Shown piece by piece: positions 57,484-64,000 of a DNA stretch of 64,000 bases; position 1 is the first letter of the stretch, and each line of letters begins with the position of its first letter. Position numbers and translations under genes: made by a program. The notes beneath the pieces are model-generated. The model was not told where the DNA came from, made no database searches, and was given only the letters and a program-made list of their open reading frames with translations. Source of the DNA: Lingula anatina. Lineage: Eukaryota > Brachiopoda > Lingulata > Lingulida > Lingulidae. The DNA lies in assembly GCF_001039355.2 (NCBI RefSeq), contig NW_019773714.1:154651-218650 (forward strand), in the 5' to 3' direction.

Positions 57484-60360
57484 GTTTTACTTGAAATTTT
57501 TTCTATATAAAAATATTACATTTCTCTGTTAAAATTTTTATTCAAAACTCACCCATGTGTTGAGACGTGACAATACTGGAAAATGAAGCATGATAAATTC
57601 ACACTACACTCTCCTTCTAGTTGAGACTCCACGTGTAGACCTCATGGCTAACATTATCGAGGATCCATTGAGCCAAGGGGATTATGGGAAAAGCATCACT
57701 GATGACATCACAGCGGCTAATTTTATGTCACTGCCTGTCTTACTGAAGAGAGCTGTCACAGCACCTTTGATGGCCCAGTAAGAACACCTGGCTTTTTGAC
57801 TTCAATTTGTAATATACAGTGGACTTTGCAAAATTCAGACACATTGACAGTAAAATTTGTCCCAGTTATGTGAGGAATGTTTTTATGCAATGTTAATAAG
57901 TTTCTGCTAATTCCGTACGTAGTTACTGTAGGGTAATAATAATTTTGACATGGGACATATCATAAAATAGAATGCACCTCATGATAAATCAAGTGATAAA
58001 AATGGTAACACTAAGAAGAAAATAATAAGTAATTAGAATATTGAACTATTTAACGCTATAATAACAATAGTTAGTTTAAGAAATAGATCAAAATCCTGTC
58101 ATTTTGTTTGAAAAGGTATTGATTTAAATAGAAATTTCAGTTTTGAAAAATGGACAAACAATTCACATACACCCAGTGTCCCATACCATTTTTATGTGCA
58201 CTTATTTTCCAGAATCTCCTTGGTGAACAGGAGTGTGGTCAACTACCTAATGGTGGACTTGAAAATAGACCAGCATTTTGAGGCCCTGAGACGCTTCTTG
58301 TTTATGGAGGACGGAGAGTTTGCTCAGACGCTTAGTGATCAGCTTTGTGAAAAGGTAAAATATTGGAAGGCATTGTTGTGTCATATTAAGTAGATCCATG
58401 CTGCAGCCTATTTTTTGTATTAGTAGACTTTTGATAACTTGGGTTGGAAAATATTTTTTTTAGTTTCACCAAGATGCAATTAGGCTGAGTTCATAAGTTT
58501 TAGCTAAAGAAAAAACTTTAACTTAAAAAAAAACTTTTTCACCTGATTGGTTTATGATAAATGATAATATAAGGATGAAGGCGATGAGTTATATTGATTT
58601 TACTATAAATCTGTAATACAGGTTTAAAATGTTTAAAGTTGTTGTATAAACTCTTTCATTTCAGCTTGCCATGAACCCCATGCCCCATGAAATGTTGAAC
58701 CCGGTGTTTTTGAACAATGTGCTGAATAGAGCCCTGAGGTACTCCATCCACAGAGAGACTGAAGCAGCCAAGAATATTAGCTTTGCTGTCAAATTTCTAC
58801 CATTGGTGCTGCAACAAAATGGTAATGATTTCATTCTTTTTATTTGCAGTTAAGTTGGTATTTGAACAACCATTACGATTTGCTCTCTTCTAAAATAAAC
58901 GAAAAAAATTACTGGGTATTTAAAAAGATTTAGGGGGTTTGTATTGAATAATTGAAGTCATTAATAAGGCAGAAGGGGGCTTTCATCCAAGAGTACAACT
59001 TAAATATTTGCAATAATTTGTATTCTTTAGTTCCTTCAGCTAATAAAAAAAAATATATTGACAATTTTTTTAGCTGCTGACACCTTAGACTGCCTAGAGT
59101 TAAGATACAAGGTAACTAAGCTTATTAGTAATGGTTAATTGTGACATAAAATAATTACTATTAAAAGGCCACAGGATCTATAATGATTGATGTTCGAAAG
59201 ACTAGGGGGGTCTTCATTGCAATATCATAGGTCTTACATTTTAAGTAACAATTGGAGGGAATGGTCAACAACATTGAGGAACTTCATGATTCCTATGAAG
59301 AACTGGGCCCCGTAACTCGAAAGCATCACGTATTGTGAATAGCAATATCACATAAAGGGTACGATGTATTAAATGGGGCAAGTGTGGGCGTGTTTTGGAA
59401 TCGAGACGCTTGCGCTCTGTCGCCATGCACGCTGCTTTCGAGTTAAGGGGCCCTGATGGTGCAGGGCACACTTGAATGTACTTCTGCTGTGATGATTAAA
59501 GTTCACGGTTACAAAATTGCTTTTATCCTTATTTTAGGTGGATTGGCCTCTGAATATCATAATCACTGACACCTCTCTGAACAAGTACAGCAAGGTGTTT
59601 TCCTTCCTCCTACAATTGAAGAGGATTGTGTGGGCGTTGAAGGACATCTGGCACAGATTAAAGAGAGATGGTGAGACTACGCTTGGTGGCTTGGTATTGA
59701 TACACAAAGAAAGGGACCTTTGAATTTAATGCATTCATATAAACTACAATAAATGAATTGACTGTGCTCCATTACCCTGACCCCTTTATTTATTCCCTGG
59801 ATCATCCAGCTATTTTTTTACGTTCAAATATTTTGGTGTCTAATTTTTTTTTCCAAAGGTCCATTCTTATCTTTTTGGGTTAATATCAAAATCCTGCTTC
59901 ACCACTAAAGACTTCTAAACATAGGCTACATTCAGAACAGCAGAGTAACTAGTCCATAGATAAAATATGGTGAATATAATATCCCCTAATAGACATTGAA
60001 TAAATTCTCCGCGGGGATTACTCAACAACAAGCAGGTCTGCCATATTTGATCTGTAGACTAATTAGTCTGCTGTTGCGAATGCGGCCATACTGACTTCTT
60101 GATTTTAGAAAGTCTTAAACATTTACATCACCCTCCACTTCAGCCTCACAGAACAACGCTGCCAACGCCCCACTGTTCCGCCAGCTGCAGTTGTTCCGTC
60201 ATGAGATGCAGCATTTTGTGCGTGTAATGCAGGGCTATATCTCCAACCAGTTGATCCACGTTGGCTGGCTAGAGCTACAGGAGAGCTTGAAGACCAGGGT
60301 CCACAACCTGGATGACCTTCATCATGTCCACGGGGAGTACATCAATAATGCTGTATTCAG
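45408..60360 (+). CDS. TUBGCP6: Gamma-tubulin complex component 6 (3' end missing)
   Basis: Part of the gamma-tubulin ring complex that nucleates microtubules. Exons: 45408-45586, 46846-47009, 47306-47436, 47678-47772, 48080-48155, 48392-48448, 48940-49061, 49333-49375, 49588-49745, 50162-50369, 50600-50895, 51201-51261, 51442-51551, 51939-52030, 52300-52439, 52799-52938, 53291-53382, 53622-53710, 54015-54130, 54496-54661, 55075-56626, 57341-57442, 57621-57777, 58213-58354, 58665-58821, 59074-59111, 59538-59670, 60144-60360. Every junction keeps phase; total about 1,677 codons against about 1,820 in human. Residues about 342-690 are the N-terminal GRIP1 region (LVKDVLNLLIGL, GIQLLSYLYQEAL, INLLKLCCP). 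Residues 691-845 form a charged coiled coil (EQKALWRVRRRQLDLARQ). The large exon 21 encodes a disordered insert with HGHVS-type repeats typical of GCP6. Residues about 1420-1677 are GRIP2 (ISLVNRSVVNYLMVDL, FRHEMQHFVRVMQGYIS). The last about 100 residues after NNAVFR were not found before the N at 62104. Confidence 0.93.
45746..45951. mobile_element. MITE of the CTCATTCCCATTG family (copy 6, most intact)
   Basis: Inverted ends AGGGCTCATTCCCATTG and CAGTGGGAGTGAGCCCT, bordered by TA. The interior has GATTGATCCAACTCTGC, TTGCTGAATGCAGTCAG and CCTCCTCCTGGTGTTGAG. Lies in TUBGCP6 intron 1. Confidence 0.8.
46218..46443. mobile_element. MITE with CCCCTTTACACTG inverted ends
   Basis: Left end AAGGCCCCTTTACACTGAAT then GCGTCCTTTCTGCG; the right end is the same inverted (CGCAGAAAGGACGCCGTCCA then GTGTAAAGGGGGCTTTA). 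The arms are about 38 bp with few mismatches; the 225-bp element is GC-richer than its surroundings and non-coding. In TUBGCP6 intron 1. Confidence 0.82.
46693..46845 (+). pseudogene. Decayed tandem duplicates of the TUBGCP6 exon 2 border
   Basis: The intron end plus first part of exon 2 (acceptor, then codons for SPLTGSGPLNPDLTPCELTC) is preceded about 97 bp upstream by a second copy: TTTACAG, GTCACATCTGACTGG and the shared AACCCAGACTTGACACCATG. That copy reads SHLTGSAPPNPDLTPCELTC and then hits a TGA. A third, shorter copy (GCCATGTGAGCTGACCTCTG) begins at about 46700. The true exon 2 is taken as 46846-47009 because only it stays open and in phase. Confidence 0.75.
51871..51935. repeat. ATT/TTA microsatellite abutting the exon 14 acceptor
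   Basis: About 65 bp of TTA/ATT repeats interrupted by two GATs, ending directly at the TTATTCAG acceptor of TUBGCP6 exon 14 (starts 51939). The microsatellite replaces a normal polypyrimidine tract. Confidence 0.95.
57449..57481. repeat. TC microsatellite 6 bp after a TUBGCP6 donor
   Basis: A (TC)16 run begins immediately after GGTAAGG, the donor of exon 22. Confidence 0.95.
59304..59454. mobile_element. Short palindromic MITE, TAACTCGAAAGCATCG family (copy 2)
   Basis: Inverted ends GGGCCCCGTAACTCGAAAGC and CAGGGCCCCTTAACTCGAAA (read from the other strand). The interior matches the copy at 41518 in inverse orientation (GAGCGCAAGCGTCTCGATTC, TGTGATATTGCTATTCACAA). In the intron before TUBGCP6 exon 27; absent at the corresponding point of the repeated copy as far as the window shows. 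Confidence 0.8.
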
Positions 60361-61289
60361 GTAGGAAGTTGGTGATAGAAGAGATAATAATCTTCTGGAT
60401 TTGTCTTGAAATACAGATATTGCGTATTGTATTTGTGCCCCCCCCCCCCCCTCCCTTTTCCCCGTTTGGAGTTTTGCATCTTTCAGAAATTTTTAAGGTC
60501 CACTTTTATCTCTGTGATTATAGTGATCTTCTAGAACAGTCTGATTAATTATTTAAATCTATATGTAGACAATTATATATTGATAAATGTATTTACTGTA
60601 TTAAAGCCCTTGACATCCTGAGAATGAGTCCTTGTCTGTAAAGACATTGCAGTTACTATACCCATTCACAGATATGGAAGTTAGAAGTTTTTTATCCACC
60701 TGGTAAACATAATTTTGCAGGCATCTGGTTCAAAAGGACCCCAAAAGACAAAAGGAGTCCGAAAGAACAAAATGAAACCAAAATGCTTTAAATAATTCTC
60801 TTTATTTATTTATTTATTAATTTTTCCAATTGATAAAAAATGTAATGAATAACACTTCATTCAACTGTGCCCCTTTGATCAAAATTAAGCATATGTAGAT
60901 TTGACTCAGTTCCGTTTGAACAATACCATTAACATATTTTTAAATGTTTAATCCTTACATGGCCTTAAACTGATCTGAATGACCTCAGAAAAAATTATCA
61001 GACTTTGTTTCACAGTTTAATTCATATATATTCCACAATATGATTCCTCATTGACTTATAATTGTGATTTTAGTTGTAGATTGGAACTTAAAACAGGGTA
61101 GCTTATAGACACTCCAGAATCCAGAGAGAACAAATGATTCTGAAAATGATAATTATTAACTAAAATGCCTCTTCTAATACTTTTTAACTTTTCACTTGCT
61201 TTTTTCCAATTTTTTAAGAAATAGTCAAATGTAGTGAAGCAAAAACAAGATTTGATCTGACTTCTGTGCCTCATACAGTTGAAACTCTA

Positions 61290-61551
61290 TCAATCAGTTT
61301 ATATCTAAGATTCATCCTTGTGCCAAATTTCAACTGGCCTCAGCCAATCAGGTTATATCTAAGATTCATCCTTGTACCAAATTTCAACTGGACTCATCCA
61401 ATCAGGTTGTCTAAGATTCATCCTTGTGCCATATTTCAACTGGCCTCAGCCAATCAGGTTATATTTAAGATTCATCCTTGTGCCATATTTCAACTGGCCT
61501 CAGCCAATCAGGTTATATCTAAGATTCATCCTTGTGCCATATTTCAACAGG
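61290..61551. repeat. Minisatellite, about 54-bp unit, five copies
   Basis: Tandem copies of CTAAGATTCATCCTTGTGCC followed by ATTTCAACTGGCCTCAGCCA and ATCAGGTTATAT, beginning near 61303, 61359, 61410, 61464 and 61519. The copy nearest 61551 overlaps the end of the minus-strand SLC3-like exon and provides its last codons and stop. Confidence 0.9.
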
Positions 61552-61753
61552 AGAATATTTCCACTTGAGCACAATTCCTTGTCCCGTTTTCAACAGCACA
61601 GAATCGGGAACTATGCTGTTTCCCACGATCAGGGATGGGTCCATGTTGAGGCGGGTTGTCTCGGCGATGTCCGCCTCCGCAGTTTGGATATAAGACGTCA
61701 GGTCTAAAGTGTGGGTTGTGTTGGTTGAGCTGAGGTTGATGACCACCATATAA
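61519..61753 (-). CDS. Terminal exon of an SLC3 (rBAT/4F2hc) or GH13-like protein
   Basis: Minus-strand exon after the acceptor TTTTGTTTTCTAG, one leftover base then 77 codons and TAG. The peptide has YMVVINLSST, LDLTSYIQTAEADIA, SLIVGNSIVPDSVLLKTGQG and IVLKWKY. This pattern (beta strand VVxNL, then V-x-SVLLKxGxG-I-V/L) fits the C-terminal beta-sandwich of amino-acid-transporter heavy chains and related alpha-glucosidases. The remainder of the gene is not in the window: it should lie to the right, where the contig ends at 62104. The last codons (VEIWHKDES) come from a minisatellite unit. Assignment is by resemblance only. Confidence 0.5.
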
Positions 61754-62103
61754 CTAGAAAACAAAAATTGACATCTGATACAAGTTATGCTTGACAGGGT
61801 TTTAAAGTACAGATTATAATGAAATGAGTTTTGTGATGTTAGTAAACACAATATAACTAAAATGCTGAAGTCAACATATTGGATACACCATACAACTAGT
61901 ATACAGAAGAGTCAGTATAAGATATGAATTGATGACATATGTCACGGTCCCAAAGCTAGATTAAAATCTTTGTTTCTTGGCCAGTGATAGAAAATGCTGT
62001 CTTTTGGTTCTGGAGGCAGGATGTGGAATTTTTAGAGGTTGTTGACAACTGCAGGCAAATCCACGTACAGAAAAGACTTTTCACTCCTGTCAAACGAATT
62101 CGA

Positions 62104-62104
62104 N
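62104..62104. other. Single N: contig join
   Basis: An isolated N followed by sequence that, from about 62217 on, realigns to the intron before TUBGCP6 exon 23 at about 57547. It marks a scaffold join, like the N at 22179. Confidence 0.9.
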
Positions 62105-62387
62105 GACAAAATGACCTTTTTTGCATCTTTATTTTCTGTTTTTTGTCTGTACATTTGACAGCTTTGCTGCCTTGTTCAAATATTATATTTGTCTGTACTC
62201 ACTTGATTTTTTTTTCCAAACTCCCCAATATGTTGAGAAGTGACAACATTGCTTGGACATTTGCTAATATATTTGTACCAATTATATGGCACCTACAGCG
62301 CACCATTTTGGAAAATGAAGGATGTGTTATTACAATAAATTACAATGCAGTTACAATTACAAAATTCACACTTCACTCTCTTTTCAG

Positions 62388-63803
62388 TCGAGACTCCACG
62401 TGTAGACCTCATGGCTAACATTATCGAGGATCCACTGAGCCAAGGGGATTATGGGAAAAGCATCACTGATGACATCACAGCAGCTAATTACATGTCACTT
62501 CCTGTCTTACTGAAGAGAGCTGTCACAGCACCTTTGATGGCTCAGTAAGAACATTTGGCTTCTTGACTTCGGCATTTGTAATATGCAGTAGACTCTGCAA
62601 AATTGAGGCACTTTGGGACAGTAAAATTTGTCCCAGTTACATGAACAATCTTTTTATGTAATGTTAATAAGTTTCAGCTTATTTCTTACACATGTTACTG
62701 AAATGTAATTATAATTTTGATATGGGACATTTCATAAAATAAAAATAGGAGTAATAAGTAAGGTTTGAATGAAGACAGGAATTAAGTTTTGACAAACGAT
62801 GGGCATGCAAACACATGTACCAAATATCTCTTTATATACCCTTTTTATGTTAATTTATTTTCCAGAATCTCCTTGGTGAACAGAAGTGTGGTCAACTACC
62901 TGATGGTGGACTTGAAAATAGACCAGCATTTTGAGGCCCTGAGACGCTTCTTGTTCATGGAGGACGGAGAGTTTGCTCAGACGCTGAGTGATCAGCTTTG
63001 TGAAAAGGTAAAAAATTGGAAGACATTGTTGTGTCATATTAAGTAGATCCATACTGCAGCCTACTTCTTGTATTAGTACACTTTTGATAACTTTGGCTGG
63101 CAAATATTTTTTTAGTTAAACCAAGATGCCAATTAGGCTTTGTCCCTAAGTTTTAGCTGAAGAAAAAAACTTAATCTTAAAGAAAAAAACTTTTTCACAT
63201 GATTGGTTTATGGTAAATGATAATATGAGGTTGAAGGTGACGAGTTATATTGATTTTACTGTAATACAGGTTTAAATGTTTGAAGTTGTTGGATAAACTC
63301 TTTCATTTTAGCTTGCCATGAACCCCATGCCCCATGAAATGTTGAACCCAGTGTTTCTGAATAACGTGCTGAATAGAGCCCTAAGGTACTCCATCCACAG
63401 AGAGACTGAGGCAGCCAAGAATATCAGCTTTGCTGTTAAATTTCTACCATTGGTGCTTCAACAAAATGGTAACAATTTCATTCTCTGTATCTGCAGTTAA
63501 GTAGGTATTTCAAGAACTGTTACTGTTTTTTTTTTTTTTTTTTTTTTTTGCCTGATTTTTGCATTTTTCAGTTCTGAAACAAAAGAATTAATAATAAGTA
63601 GCTATTTATAAAGTTTTAGTTGGTTGTTTGTAAATGAGTAATTGAAGTAATTAATAATGCAGAAAGGGGGTTTCATCCAAGAGCTCAACTTGGATATTTT
63701 CAATAGTTTGTATGTTATAGTTCTTTCAGTAAATGAAAAAAGATATTTTGACATTTTTTTTTCAGCTGCTGATACTTTAGACTGCCTAGAGCTAAGATAC
63801 AAG
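62388..63803 (+). CDS. TUBGCP6: Second copy of TUBGCP6 exons 23-26 (probable alternative haplotype)
   Basis: Exons 62388-62544, 62866-63007, 63312-63468 and 63766-63803 have exactly the lengths and phases of exons 23-26 (157, 142, 157 and 38 nt). Protein sequence is nearly identical: AANFMS becomes AANYMS, and most other exon changes are silent. The introns align but carry indels and substitutions (321 against 435 bp; 304 against 310; 297 against 252). This divergence is like two alleles of a highly heterozygous animal. Exon 22 is not seen before it and the window ends before exon 27. Confidence 0.88.
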
Positions 63804-64000
63804 GTAATTAAGCTTATTATTATTAGTTAATTGTGACAGCTCACAATAACTATGAAAAGGCCACAGGATCTTTAATGATTGATGTTAGAAAGACTTGGGG
63901 TCTTCATTGCAATATCATAGATCTTACTTTCCAAGTAACAAATTTAGTGATTTGTCAGCAACATTCGGGAACATATTGATTCCTATGAAGAATTAATGGT

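Noticed and set aside
61266-61707. Plus-strand frames with repeated RFILVPNFNWPQPIRL-like peptide
   Set aside because: Periodic translation of the 54-bp minisatellite, open in two frames.
1-64000. CRISPR array, prophage, operon or tRNA/rRNA gene
   Set aside because: The repeats present are micro- and minisatellites without spacers, genes are spliced, and no cloverleaf or rRNA-like sequence was recognised by eye. A tRNA scan and covariance-model search would be needed to exclude small RNAs fully.

Overview
The window is AT-rich animal nuclear DNA. It contains spliceosomal introns with GT-AG borders, many short non-autonomous DNA transposons, micro- and minisatellites, and orthologues of widely conserved animal genes. 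Intron sizes, base composition, heavy MITE load and what look like divergent haplotypes suggest a marine invertebrate, perhaps a lophotrochozoan such as a mollusc. The species is not identifiable from the sequence alone.

Layout. (1) 1-2.65 kb, minus strand: the 5' half of a GDP-fucose transporter gene (SLC35C1-like), running off the left edge. (2) 3.93-5.20 kb, plus: an intronless p62/sequestosome-like gene with PB1 and UBA domains but no ZZ zinc finger. (3) 7.41-8.69 kb, plus: a complete four-exon DPM3 gene. (4) 11.0-44.7 kb, minus: a long NCKIPSD (SPIN90/WISH) gene, eleven exons recognised. (5) Two SLC26/SulP anion-transporter genes lie inside NCKIPSD introns: one on plus (22.3-24.5 kb, with a truncated copy at 20.3-22.2 kb) and one on minus (31.5-40.7 kb). 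(6) 45.4-60.4 kb, plus: TUBGCP6, 28 exons recognised with the 3' end missing, divergent from NCKIPSD across about 0.7 kb. (7) 61.5-61.75 kb, minus: a terminal exon of an SLC3/GH13-like protein. (8) 62.4-63.8 kb: four TUBGCP6 exons seen a second time.

Two single N bases (22179 and 62104) mark contig joins, and each is followed by sequence already present upstream. The SLC26 tandem copy and the repeated TUBGCP6 exons are therefore most simply unmerged contig overlaps or haplotypes, not biological duplications. Anyone counting genes here should allow for this.

The genes do not form one pathway. DPM3 and SLC35C1 both serve glycosylation in the ER/Golgi, NCKIPSD acts on Arp2/3 actin, TUBGCP6 on microtubule nucleation, the p62-like protein on selective autophagy, and the SLC26 genes on anion transport. 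I found no unknown multi-gene system. The most notable biology is the nesting of two intron-poor SLC26 paralogues around NCKIPSD exons 2 and 3, the ZZ-less p62-like gene, a splice donor inside a GT microsatellite, a minisatellite that supplies the end of a reading frame, and several MITE families.
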